DNA of 64,000 nucleotides from Blastococcus capsensis (GTDB lineage Bacteria > Actinomycetota > Actinomycetes > Mycobacteriales > Geodermatophilaceae), in the NCBI RefSeq assembly GCF_030165005.1, contig NZ_JASNNW010000001.1, positions 186,001-250,000 on the forward strand, given 5' to 3'. Below the pieces are notes generated by a model. It did no database searches. It was not told the origin of the DNA and worked only from the letters and a program-made list of their open reading frames with translations. The translations under genes and the position numbers were made by a program. The first letter of the stretch is position 1. Each line of letters opens with the position of its first letter. Shown piece by piece: positions 8,462 through 18,840 of the stretch.

Positions 8462-9040
8462 TCAGCCGGGCGCCGGGTCGTCGGCCAGCCGGGCCCACAG
8501 CAGCTCGTCGTGCTTCACCCCGTCGCCGTAGCGGTAGGACCGGCGCAGCCGTCCCTCGTAGGTGAAGCCGGCTTTCTCGGCGACCCGGCGCGAGGCGGTG
8601 TTCTCCACCGCGTGGCACAGCTCGATCCGGTCGACCGGCAGCGCGCCGAACGCCCACCGGCAGACGGCGTCGACCGCGGCCGGGGCGAAACCCCTGCCCC
8701 GCGCGGCCGGCGCCGTCCAGTAGCCGATCTCGGCGTCACCCTGCAGCCGGTCGATCGAGTGCAGGGACACCGAGGCCAGCGCCTCGTCGGCGGCCGGCTC
8801 CACCAGCACCCAGGAGGCGTGGTCGCCGGAGCTCCAGTCCATCCGCCGGCCGAGCAGGACCAGGGCGTCGGTGCGCGAGGCGACGCCCCCACCGTTCCAC
8901 AGCTGGATGTGCGGGTCCTGGAACGCCAGCCAGACCGTCTCGACGTCGTCCTCCCGCCACGGCCGCAGCCGCCGCTCCCCCACCGGCAGCTCCAACGGCT
9001 GGAGCGGTCCGGGCGGAGGAGGTGGCGGCGGCGGCGTCAC
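8462..9040 (-). CDS. GNAT-family N-acetyltransferase (RimJ/RimL-like)
   Basis: A 192-residue acetyl-CoA-dependent transferase. After a run of eight prolines at the N-terminus, the domain begins with RLRPWREDDVETVWLAFQDP. The motif A region is IGYWTAPAARGRGFAPAAVD, with the Q/R-x-x-G-x-G/A acetyl-CoA loop replaced by ARGRGFA, and ENTASRRVAEKAGFTYEG is the conserved motif B. This subgroup acetylates N-terminal amines of ribosomal proteins or small amines and antibiotics; the target cannot be told from sequence. The GTG at 9040 is the only early start in frame. Confidence 0.88.
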   Translation of the reverse strand: MTPPPPPPPPGPLQPLELPVGERRLRPWREDDVETVWLAFQDPHIQLWNGGGVASRTDALVLLGRRMDWSSGDHASWVLVEPAADEALASVSLHSIDRLQGDAEIGYWTAPAARGRGFAPAAVDAVCRWAFGALPVDRIELCHAVENTASRRVAEKAGFTYEGRLRRSYRYGDGVKHDELLWARLADDPAPG

Positions 9041-9062
9041 GGGCCCGATCGTGCCCGACGGC

Positions 9063-9866
9063 TCACTTCTCGGCCGATCCCGGCGCCGTCATCGGCTTGT
9101 GGCTCTTCCCGGCGATGGCGTCCGGCAGCACAGCCGACAGCTTGCCCATGAGCTTGCTGGTCACCGAGCCGGCGAAGACCGATGCCTCGCCCTTCATGAG
9201 GCCCTCGAAGCCCTGCCGGGCCACCTGGGCCGGGTCGTCCTTGCTGTCGCTGGCGCCGAGCTTGGTGTCGGTGAGGTCGGCACGGTCGAAGAACTCCGTG
9301 TCCGTGGGCCCGGGCAGCAGGGCGGTGACCGTGACGCCGGTGTCGGTGAGCTCCTCGCGGATGCCGAGGGCGAGGAACTGGACGAACGCCTTCGTCGCCG
9401 AGTAGACGGCCTGGAAGGGCTCGGGCGCCTGCGAGGCCACCGAGGAGGTGAACAGGACCCGCCCCTCGTTCCGGGCCACCATGTCCTGCAGCACCCGCTT
9501 GGCCAGGTGCAGCGTGGAGACGCAGTTCAGCTCCACCATTCCGATCTCGGCATCGAGGTCGTTCTCCACGAAGGCGCCGCCCACGCCGACGCCGGCGTTG
9601 AGGGCCGCGGCAGCCAGCGGGCGGCCGGCCCCACGGACGGCGGCGACCACCTTCTCCACCTCCTCACGGCGGGTCAGGTCGGCGCGCACCGGGGAGACCG
9701 CAGCACCCAGACCGCGCAACTGCGCGGTCGCGGTCTCGAGCTCGACGTCCTCCGCGACGACGATCAGGTCGAAGCCGTTCTCGGCGAACTGCTTGGCCAG
9801 CTCGAGGCCGATGCCGCTGGATGCACCGGTGACGAGGGCGAGGGGACGGACGGCTGTTTCGGACAC
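9063..9866 (-). CDS. SDR-family oxidoreductase
   Basis: A 267-residue classical short-chain dehydrogenase. The cofactor loop is VTGASSGIGLELAKQ, the structural NAG motif appears as LNAGVG, and the catalytic residues are Ser in FTSSVASQ with Tyr and Lys in YSATK. The acidic residue after the second strand (VVAEDVE) suggests NAD(H) over NADP(H). The C-terminal 60 residues are extended compared with minimal SDRs. A GTG at 9866 is preceded by a good ribosome-binding site (GGAGG). Substrate unknown. Confidence 0.9.
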   Translation of the reverse strand: MSETAVRPLALVTGASSGIGLELAKQFAENGFDLIVVAEDVELETATAQLRGLGAAVSPVRADLTRREEVEKVVAAVRGAGRPLAAAALNAGVGVGGAFVENDLDAEIGMVELNCVSTLHLAKRVLQDMVARNEGRVLFTSSVASQAPEPFQAVYSATKAFVQFLALGIREELTDTGVTVTALLPGPTDTEFFDRADLTDTKLGASDSKDDPAQVARQGFEGLMKGEASVFAGSVTSKLMGKLSAVLPDAIAGKSHKPMTAPGSAEK

Positions 9867-10036
9867 GGGACCTCCAGGGTCACAGACAGCGGACGGACCG
9901 GTCCGTGCCCAGGATGCGCGGCGGCCACTCCTGGACTTCCACGCGAGGTGTCGCCCGGCGAGCCCGGCGGGTAGCGCCGGGGCATGGATGGTTGCCGCAC
10001 CCCCGTGCTCGAGGCCCTGCAGCGCGTCGCCGCGGG

Positions 10037-10759
10037 GTGACCGAGGTGGACCAGCACGTCGACGTCGTCGTGCCCCCGGCGCTGCGCTTCCTGCTGCCCG
10101 CGCGGGACCGGCCCGGCGGCGTGCGGCGGCTGGGCTTCGACCCCGACGCGACGCTCGGCCACCTGGTGCGGGCCGCCGGCGTCCCACCCACGGAGGTGGG
10201 CGGGCTGCGGCTGGACGGGGAGCCGGCGCCGCCGGCGGCCCGGGCCCGGCCGGGCGGCACGGTGACGGTCGAGGAGATCCGGCGGCCGCAGGCCGCACCG
10301 TCCGGCGGCTACCTCCTCGACGTCGGGCTCGGCGCGCTGGCCCGGCGACTGCGGCTGCTCGGGCTGGATGCCGCGTGGTCGAACCGGGCCGAGGACGCCG
10401 ACCTGGTGGTGCACGCGGATGCGGAGGAGCGGGTGCTGCTCACCCAGGACCGCGGCCTGCTCATGCGCGGCGCCGTGGTGCACGGGGCGCTGGTGCGCGG
10501 TGCGGCGCCCGACGCCCAGCTGGCCGACGTCCTCGACCGGTTCGCGCCCGCCCCGGCGCCGCTGACCCGGTGCACCACCTGCAACGGTGAGCTGCGACCC
10601 GTGCCCAAGGAACAGGTCGCCGCCCTCCTGGAGCCGGGCACCCGGCGCAGCTACGACGAGTTCTCCCGGTGCGGCGCCTGCGGGCGGGTGTACTGGCGGG
10701 GCGCCCACGCCCGGCGCATCGACGAGCTGATCGGCGCCGCCCGAAGAAGGTCAGGCTGA
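10037..10759 (+). CDS. Mut7-C RNase domain protein with N-terminal ubiquitin-like domain
   Basis: A 240-residue protein. The first 85 residues match the Mut7-C-associated ubiquitin-like fold (LRFLLPARDRPGGVRRLGFD, then a GDP-like region). The rest is a PIN-like Mut7-C domain with FLLDVGLGALARRLRLLG-type start (here YLLDVGLGALARRLRLLGL), acidic residues in DADLVVHADAEERVLLTQDR, and a C-terminal zinc ribbon with CTTC near residue 180 and CGAC near residue 218. Such proteins are predicted RNases. A GTG at 10037 is chosen because homology begins right after it; the frame is open further upstream. Its stop codon lies inside the metal box at 10747-10763. Confidence 0.85.
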   Translation: MTEVDQHVDVVVPPALRFLLPARDRPGGVRRLGFDPDATLGHLVRAAGVPPTEVGGLRLDGEPAPPAARARPGGTVTVEEIRRPQAAPSGGYLLDVGLGALARRLRLLGLDAAWSNRAEDADLVVHADAEERVLLTQDRGLLMRGAVVHGALVRGAAPDAQLADVLDRFAPAPAPLTRCTTCNGELRPVPKEQVAALLEPGTRRSYDEFSRCGACGRVYWRGAHARRIDELIGAARRRSG

Positions 10760-10763
10760 CCTT
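10747..10763. promoter_or_regulatory. DtxR/IdeR/MntR-type metal box upstream of mntH
   Basis: AAGGTCAGGCTGACCTT is a perfect 7-3-7 palindrome. The DtxR/IdeR consensus core is AGGTTAGSCTAACCT; the site here differs only by a symmetric T to C and A to G change. It lies about 100 bases before the mntH start, so a manganese- or iron-loaded DtxR-family repressor could shut off metal uptake from here. It overlaps the stop codon of the Mut7-C gene. Confidence 0.6.
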
Positions 10764-10859
10764 GGCCCCCGGGGGCCACGGGTCGGCCCCGGCGTGACAC
10801 CCGGGGCGGGCAGGACAGGAGCGATCGCCCAGCCCTGACCCATCGCCTGCGAGGCCGCC

Positions 10860-12152
10860 GTGTACCTGTCGAAGACCGAGGCCGCCGTCCTGCCGACGAC
10901 GCTGGGTGCCGCGACACCCCGCCCGGCCACGCCCGCCCCGGGCCGCCGCCGGCTGTGGTCGATGCTGGGCCCGGCCTTCGTCGCCGCCGTCGCCTACGTC
11001 GACCCCGGCAACTTCGCGACCAATTTCTCCGGCGGCGCCGCCTTCGGGTACACGCTGCTGTGGGTCATCGTCGCGGCCAACCTCATGGCGATGCTCATCC
11101 AGTCGCTGACGGCGAAACTGGGGCTGGCCACCGGCCGGGACCTCGCCACGCTGTGCCGCGAGCGCCTCCCCCGGCCGGTCACCTGGGGGCTGTGGCTGCA
11201 GGCCGAGGCGGTGGCCATCGCCACCGACGTCGCCGAGATCGTCGGCGGAGCGGTCGCGCTCAACCTGCTCTTCGGCGTGCCGCTGCCGATCGGCGGGTTG
11301 ATCACCGCCGTGGTGGCGTTCGTGCTGCTGGCCGCCCAGTCCCGCGGGCACCGGCCGTTCGAGCGGGTCATCACCGGGTTGCTGCTGGTCGTCGGCCTCG
11401 GCTTCGGCTACACGCTGATCGGCGCCGGGGTCGACATGGGCGGTGTGGCCAGCGGGATGGTCCCCTCGTTCGACGGCGCCGACAGCATCGTGCTGGCCGC
11501 CGGCATCCTGGGCGCCACGGTCATGCCGCACGTGATCTACGTGCACTCCGCGCTCACGCCCGGCCGCTACGGCGACGCCGTCACCGCCGGGCGCACCCAG
11601 CAGGGCCGCAGCCGGCTGCTGCGGGCCCAGCGGCTGGACGTGCTGCTCGCGATGGGGCTGGCCGGCCTGGTGAACGCCGCGATGCTGATCATCGCCGCGC
11701 AGCTGTTCACCGGGGACAGCGGCGCCGACACGCTCGAGGGCGTGCACGCCGGCCTGGGCGACCAGCTGGGCACCGGCGCCGCGCTCGCCTTCGCACTCGC
11801 CCTGCTGGCGTCGGGCTTCGCGTCGTCGTCGGTCGGCACGCACGCCGGGCAGGTGGTCATGGCCGGCTTCCTGCGCAGGCACATCCCGGTCCTGGCCCGC
11901 CGGCTGATCACCCTGGCCCCCGCGCTCGCCGTGCTGGTGCTCGGCGGCGACCCGACGACGGCGCTGGTGTGGTCGCAGGTGGTGCTGTCCTTCGGCATCC
12001 CGTTCGCCCTGGTGCCGCTGCTGTGGCTCACCAGCCGCCGCGACCTCATGGCGGGCTGGGTGAACCGCCGGGTCACCACGCTCGTCGGGGCCGTGATCGC
12101 GGCGCTCATCATCGGGCTCAACGCCCACCTGCTCATCGGCCTGATCGGGTGA
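10860..12152 (+). CDS. mntH: NRAMP-family divalent metal (Mn/Fe) transporter MntH
   Basis: A 430-residue proton-coupled importer in the cytoplasmic membrane with about eleven hydrophobic helices. The metal-binding helix 1 carries YVDPGNFATNF (DPGN motif), and helix 6 carries the matching MPHVIYVHS (MPH motif), the two sites that ligand manganese or iron. The conserved transport loop SSSVGTHAGQ is present. Length fits the family. The GTG start at 10860 precedes 38 hydrophilic residues. The metal box at 10747-10763 suggests control by a metal-sensing repressor. Confidence 0.93.
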   Translation: MYLSKTEAAVLPTTLGAATPRPATPAPGRRRLWSMLGPAFVAAVAYVDPGNFATNFSGGAAFGYTLLWVIVAANLMAMLIQSLTAKLGLATGRDLATLCRERLPRPVTWGLWLQAEAVAIATDVAEIVGGAVALNLLFGVPLPIGGLITAVVAFVLLAAQSRGHRPFERVITGLLLVVGLGFGYTLIGAGVDMGGVASGMVPSFDGADSIVLAAGILGATVMPHVIYVHSALTPGRYGDAVTAGRTQQGRSRLLRAQRLDVLLAMGLAGLVNAAMLIIAAQLFTGDSGADTLEGVHAGLGDQLGTGAALAFALALLASGFASSSVGTHAGQVVMAGFLRRHIPVLARRLITLAPALAVLVLGGDPTTALVWSQVVLSFGIPFALVPLLWLTSRRDLMAGWVNRRVTTLVGAVIAALIIGLNAHLLIGLIG

Positions 12153-12176
12153 CCGGCGCGGGGCCCGCAGGACCCG

Positions 12177-12531
12177 CTAGGTCGTCCGACAGGCCGCGTC
12201 GAAGAACCCGAGCTCCAGCCGCATGCAGGGCGCCATGGCGGCGCAGGCGAGGGCGACCCCGCCGAGGGACGCCGTCGCCAGCAGGAAGTCCGTGTCGGCC
12301 GACGTCGCGAAGCACCGCCTGTGCCGGCCGCGGGGCCCGGGCGAGCAGGCGGGCCTGGAACCGCAGCAGGTCGGCGACGAAGCGGGCGTCCTGCACGAGC
12401 CAGGTGTCGAACGCCGGCTCGGGGACCGTGCCGTCGCGGACGGCGTGGAGGAACGGGTGGGCGGTGGCGCCGGACCAGGCCCCGGCGTGGCGGGTGCAAC
12501 AGCTCGGCGACGGGCACGGCGCGGACTCCAC
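12177..12531 (-). pseudogene. Decayed TenA/PqqC-like thiaminase II gene
   Basis: Pieces of a TenA-family protein are spread over three frames. VPVAELLH begins in one frame, WSGATAHPFLHAVRDGTVPE and FDTWLVQDARFVADLLRFQA continue in a second, and SADTDFLLATASLGGVALAC plus MAPCMRLELGFF close in a third. At about 110 residues in all it is half the length of intact TenA (about 220), so there is an internal loss as well as at least two frameshifts. TenA salvages the pyrimidine of degraded thiamine, which fits the neighbouring thiamine genes. It is divergent from the riboswitch-led operon. Confidence 0.7.
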
Positions 12532-12570
12532 GAGGTGGTTATGGTGGCTGCGTCGTGGCTCGCGCCACGT

Positions 12571-12663
12571 GCGGGAGCTCGGGTAGACCGGGCTGAGAGG
12601 GCGGCTGGACGTCGCCGACCGCTGGAACCTGACCGGGTAATGCCGGCGTAGGGAGCGCAGCTC
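12571..12663 (+). promoter_or_regulatory. TPP riboswitch (THI element) 1
   Basis: The sequence has the two conserved TPP-sensing cores: GGGCTGAGAGG near 12590 for the pyrimidine helix junction, and GAACCTGACCGGGTAATGCC from 12625 followed by GGCGTAGGGAG for the pyrophosphate arm. The flanking segments GGGAGCTC and GGAGCGCAGCTC can close helix P1. It ends directly at the start codon at 12664, which suggests translational control: TPP binding would hide the ribosome site (GGGAGCG) and shut off thiamine synthesis. Confidence 0.92.
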
Positions 12664-12915
12664 ATGGGCACGTCCGCCACGGTCAACCCGGCCGATCCCT
12701 CCGGGGACGCGCCGCTCACCCTGGCCGAACCCCCGCCGCAGACCCTCGGCCTGCGCGATGCCGCGGGGCTGTGGGGCGACCTCGGCATCAGCCTGTTGCT
12801 GCCGGTGGCCGCGGTCTTCGTGGTCCTGCCGGGCCGGCTCGTGGCCGCGGTCCCCACGCTGGCGGTCCTCCTGCCCGGTGTCGTCCGACGCCGCCGGGAA
12901 GCGGGGACGGCGTGA
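12664..12915 (+). CDS. Short CytX-like ORF (N-terminus of a pyrimidine permease)
   Basis: An 83-residue ORF directly under TPP riboswitch 1. The stretch PPPQTLGLRDAAGLWGDLGI and the following hydrophobic LLLPVAAVFVVLPG resemble the N-terminus and first helix of CytX, the riboswitch-controlled hydroxymethylpyrimidine permease of the NCS1 family. CytX has over 400 residues, so only the beginning is kept, with a second weak hydrophobic segment (LVAAVPTLAVLLPGVV) and a basic end. It is probably a deletion relic kept in frame because its start couples the riboswitch to thiE, whose GTG overlaps its stop. It might also be a small membrane protein in its own right. Confidence 0.65.
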   Translation: MGTSATVNPADPSGDAPLTLAEPPPQTLGLRDAAGLWGDLGISLLLPVAAVFVVLPGRLVAAVPTLAVLLPGVVRRRREAGTA

Positions 12916-13564
12916 CGCCCCCGCTGGGCGGCCTGCACGTCCTCACCGACGCCCGTGGCGGCCGGGCGGCCCTTGTCGCGGTGGCCGCCGCGGTCGCCGC
13001 CGGCGCCCCCGTCGTGCAGGTGCGGGCCAAGGACTGCACCGACCGCGTGCTGTACGACTTCGCCACCGAGGTGCTGGCGCTGTGCGTGCCCGCTGGGGTC
13101 ACCTGCCTGGTCAACGACCGGGTGGACGTCGCCCTCGCCGTCGGTGCCGACGGCACCCACCTGGGCGCCACGGACCTGCCCGTCGCGGCGGCCCGCCGGG
13201 TCGCCGGTCCGGGACACGTGATCGGCGGCACGGCACGGGACCCGGAGCGGGCCAGGCAGCTGGTGGCCGAGGGGGCGGACTACCTGGGCGTGGGCCCGTC
13301 CTGGCCGACGACGACGAAGACCGGGCTGCCCGATGCCCTGGGCCCGGCGGGCATCCGTGCCGTCGCCGAGGCCGTCGACGTCCCGGTCGTCGCCATCGGC
13401 GGGGTCACCGCCGGGCGCGTCGCCGACCTCGTCACCGCCGGCGCGGCCGGGGTCGCGGTGGTGGGAGCGGTCTCGGCCGCGGCCGATCCCGGCGCCGCCA
13501 CGACCGAGCTGCTCCGCGCGCTGGCCGCGGCCCGTACGGGGACCGGCTCCACCGGCGGCCGGCC

Positions 13565-13568
<4 letters not shown>
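12912..13568 (+). CDS. thiE: Thiamine-phosphate synthase ThiE
   Basis: A 218-residue TIM-barrel enzyme joining hydroxymethylpyrimidine diphosphate to thiazole phosphate. Key residues are present: QVRAKD (usually QLRxK) for the pyrimidine diphosphate, LVNDRVDVALAVGADGTHLG with the metal-binding Asp, and the thiazole-phosphate loop VGPSWPTTTKTG and VVAIGGV. Start GTG overlaps the upstream ORF stop by four bases and its own stop overlaps thiO. It is in the riboswitch 1 operon. The second ThiE-like gene at 15722 lacks the metal-binding residues, so this copy is the likely synthase. Confidence 0.95.
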
Positions 13569-16384
<2,816 letters not shown>

Positions 16385-16408
16385 GCTCTGCCGCACAACC
16401 GAACACAC

Positions 16409-16494
16409 GCAGCAGGGGAGCGCTTCGGCGCTGAGAGTGCGGGACACCGCAGACCCTCGAACCTGATCCGGGTCATGCCGGCGCAGGGAGTCTG
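16409..16494 (+). promoter_or_regulatory. TPP riboswitch (THI element) 2
   Basis: A second TPP aptamer: GCGCTGAGAGTGCGGG at 16428-16443, then CTCGAACCTGATCCGGGTCA and TGCCGGCGCAGGGAG to 16490. CAGGGGAGCG at 16413 can pair with the 3' part to close P1. It ends ten bases before the ykoE ATG at 16504, so TPP should reduce translation of the importer. With riboswitch 1 it puts synthesis and uptake under the same signal. Confidence 0.92.
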
Positions 16495-16503
16495 GAGGAA
16501 GCC

Positions 16504-17139
16504 ATGGCCGAACCGGCCGTCCGTCCGTCGTACGCCGAGACCACCGAGCGCGCGCCCGGCGCGGTCCGCTGGCGCACCGTCGACATCGTCGTCACCGCCG
16601 TCCTGGGCGTCGCCTTCGGCGTCGTCTTCTGGGCGTGGAACCTGTTCAGCGAGGTCGCCGGCACCCCACTGGACTTCTTCCCGCCCATCAAGGGCCTGCT
16701 CAACGGCGTGTTCCTGATGCCCGGCGTGGTCGCCGGGCTGCTGGTGCGCAAGCCCGGCGCGGCCACGTTCGCCTCGACGATCGCCGCAGCCGTCAGCCTG
16801 CTGCTGGGCTCGCCCTACGGCGGCATCATCATCGTGTACGGGCTGGTGCAGGGCCTCGGCGGTGAACTGGGGTTCCTGCTGACCCGCTACCGCCGCTTCG
16901 GCTGGGGCACCGCGATCCTGGCCGCGGTCACCGCGGGGCTGTCGACGTCGATCCTCGACCTGAGCCTGTACTACCCGGTGTCGGCCGACTACCCGTTCTG
17001 GGTGTTCACGCTCCCCTACGTCCTGGCGACCGTCCTCTCCAGCGTGCTGCTCGCCGGCGTCGTCGGGCTGCTGCTGGTGCGGGCCCTGGCCCGCACCGGG
17101 GCCCTGAGCTCCTTCGCCGCGGGCCGCACCCGCGTCTGA
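16504..17139 (+). CDS. ykoE: ECF transporter substrate-binding subunit YkoE (thiamine precursor)
   Basis: A 211-residue membrane protein with about five or six hydrophobic helices (VVTAVLGVAFGVVFWAWNLF, LLNGVFLMPGVVAGLLV, GIIIVYGLVQGLGGEL and others). The segments FFPPIKGLLNGVFLMPG, LVRKPGAATFASTIAA and LGSPYGGIIIVYG are the signature of YkoE, the S component of the YkoEDC importer for hydroxymethylpyrimidine or thiamine. TPP riboswitch 2 directly upstream supports the substrate. The ATPase and T-component genes follow. Confidence 0.93.
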   Translation: MAEPAVRPSYAETTERAPGAVRWRTVDIVVTAVLGVAFGVVFWAWNLFSEVAGTPLDFFPPIKGLLNGVFLMPGVVAGLLVRKPGAATFASTIAAAVSLLLGSPYGGIIIVYGLVQGLGGELGFLLTRYRRFGWGTAILAAVTAGLSTSILDLSLYYPVSADYPFWVFTLPYVLATVLSSVLLAGVVGLLLVRALARTGALSSFAAGRTRV

Positions 17140-17146
17140 CGCGGAC

Positions 17147-18610
17147 GTGCTCAGGAGAGGTTCTCCGGAGAGTCGGACTCTGCTCCCCCCTGCACTCAGG
17201 GTCAGACTCTCCGGAGAGGGGCATCCGGTCCGGATCGTCGCGCGCGGGCTCGGCATCCGGCACGCCTCGCGGCGGGCCTGGGCGCTGACGGGCGTCGACC
17301 TGACCGTCCAGCCCGGCGAACGGGTGCTGCTCACCGGCGCCTCGGGTGCGGGGAAGTCCACGCTGCTGGCCGCCCTGGCCGGGATCCTCGACCCGGAGTC
17401 CGCCGAGCAGGTGGGGGGGCTGACCGTCGACGGCGTCGCCCCCCGCGCCGCCCGGGGGCGCCTCGGGATGCTGGCGCAGGACCCCGACAGCCAGCTGGTG
17501 ATGACCCGCGCCGGCGACGACGTCGCGTTCGGGCTGGAGAACGCCGGCCTGCCCGCCGGGGAGATCTGGCCGCGGGTCGACGAGACGCTCGCCACCGTGG
17601 GCTTCGGGTACGGCCGCGACCGGCCCACGCAGGCGCTCTCCGGGGGAGAGAAGCAGCGCCTGGTGCTCGCCGGGGCGCTGGCCCGCCGGCCCGGGCTGCT
17701 GCTGCTCGACGAGCCGACCGCCCAGCTCGACCCGGCGGGCGCCGTCCTCGTGCGGAGCGCCGTCGCCCGGTCCACCGCGGACCGCCGGGCGACCGTGGTC
17801 GTGGTCGACCACGACGCCGAGCCGTGGCTGCCGCTGGTCGACCGGGTGCTGGAGCTGGTCCCCGGCGGGCTCGTCGAGCAGCCGGCCGGGTGGCGCCCGC
17901 CGCGGCGCACCGCCGGGCTGCAGTTGCCTTCCGGGGCGGACGGACCGGTCCTCGTCACGGCCGCGGCCGCCGGGTTCTGCTACCCCGGGGCGAACCGGCC
18001 GGCCCTCCTGCCCACCGACGCGGAGCTGCGGGGCGGGCGGGCGCTGGCCGTCACCGGACCCAACGGACGGGGGAAGTCGACGCTCGCCCTGCTGCTGGCC
18101 GGGCTGCGGGCGCCCACCACCGGCCGGGTCGAGGCGGCGGCGGAGCTGGCCGCGGGCGCCCGGCGCGGTGCCCGAGAGCCCGCCCGCTGGCGCGCCGGCG
18201 ACCTCGTCAGCCGCATCGGCACGGTGTTCCAGCACCCGGAACAGCAGTTCCTCACCGGGCGGCTGCGCGACGAGCTCGCCCTGGGGCCGCTCCGCTCGGG
18301 CACCGGCTCGGCCGCCGCGCGGGCGACCGCCGAAGAGCTCCTGGAGCGGCTCGGGCTCACCGCCTTCGCCGAGGCCAACCCCTACACACTCTCCGGCGGC
18401 CAGCAGCGACGGCTCTCGGTGGCGACCGTGCTGGCCACCTCGCCCCGGGTGCTGGTGCTCGACGAGCCCACGTTCGGGCAGGACGCCGCCACCTGGCGCG
18501 AGGTCGTCACCCTGCTGGCCGAGCAGCGGGCCCGGGGCTGCGCGGTGGTCACGGTGACCCACGACCGGGACCTGGTCGAGGTCCTGGCCGACGCGGAGCT
18601 GGCGTTGTGA
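17147..18610 (+). CDS. ykoD: ECF transporter double ATPase YkoD
   Basis: A 487-residue protein with two ABC ATPase cassettes in one chain. The first has Walker A LTGASGAGKSTLLAAL, signature LSGGEKQR and Walker B LLLLDEP. The second has VTGPNGRGKSTLALLL, signature LSGGQQRR and VLVLDEP. The double ATPase powers the importer with YkoE and YkoC. The only in-frame GTG lies at 17147, seven bases after ykoE; the first 25 codons are encoded by an inverted repeat and have no homology, so translation may really begin later at a less usual codon near IVARGLGIRH (about 17231). Confidence 0.92.
   Translation: MLRRGSPESRTLLPPALRVRLSGEGHPVRIVARGLGIRHASRRAWALTGVDLTVQPGERVLLTGASGAGKSTLLAALAGILDPESAEQVGGLTVDGVAPRAARGRLGMLAQDPDSQLVMTRAGDDVAFGLENAGLPAGEIWPRVDETLATVGFGYGRDRPTQALSGGEKQRLVLAGALARRPGLLLLDEPTAQLDPAGAVLVRSAVARSTADRRATVVVVDHDAEPWLPLVDRVLELVPGGLVEQPAGWRPPRRTAGLQLPSGADGPVLVTAAAAGFCYPGANRPALLPTDAELRGGRALAVTGPNGRGKSTLALLLAGLRAPTTGRVEAAAELAAGARRGAREPARWRAGDLVSRIGTVFQHPEQQFLTGRLRDELALGPLRSGTGSAAARATAEELLERLGLTAFAEANPYTLSGGQQRRLSVATVLATSPRVLVLDEPTFGQDAATWREVVTLLAEQRARGCAVVTVTHDRDLVEVLADAELAL
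17163..17226. repeat. Inverted repeat at the ykoE/ykoD junction
   Basis: CTCCGGAGAGTC at 17163-17174 pairs perfectly with GACTCTCCGGAG at 17215-17226 around 40 bases; each arm also contains the self-palindrome CTCCGGAG. It lies at the start of the ykoD frame. It could lower downstream expression as an RNA hairpin or be a small inserted repeat. Confidence 0.6.
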
Positions 18611-18684
18611 GAACGACGCGCGAGCGAGCATCGCAGCGAGATGCCCGGAGCCGACAGGGAGTGAGCATCGCAGCGAGCGCCAGC

Positions 18685-18836
18685 GAGCGAGGAGCGGAGC
18701 GACCGCGGAGGCGACGGACGATACAGAGCGAGGAGCGGAGCGACCGCGGAAGCGACGGACGATACAGAGCGAGGAGCGGAGCGATCGCGGAGGCGACGGA
18801 AGGTACGGAGCGAGGAGCGGAACGAGAGCGGAGTCG
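18685..18836. repeat. Four tandem copies of a 41-bp repeat between ykoD and ykoC
   Basis: Units beginning GAGCGAGGAGCGGA start at 18685, 18726, 18767 and 18808, an exact 41-base period; the middle part CGACCGCGGAGGCGACGGAC is present in the first three and decays in the fourth. Similar GAGCGAGC words also fill 18615-18684. The period is not a multiple of three and no gene uses it. It separates two genes that should belong to one operon by 230 bases, which is unusual here. Confidence 0.85.
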
Positions 18837-18840
18837 GACC

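Noticed and set aside
18615-18840. Possible CRISPR array
   Set aside because: Repeats are contiguous with a 41-base period and have no unique spacers; no cas genes are nearby.
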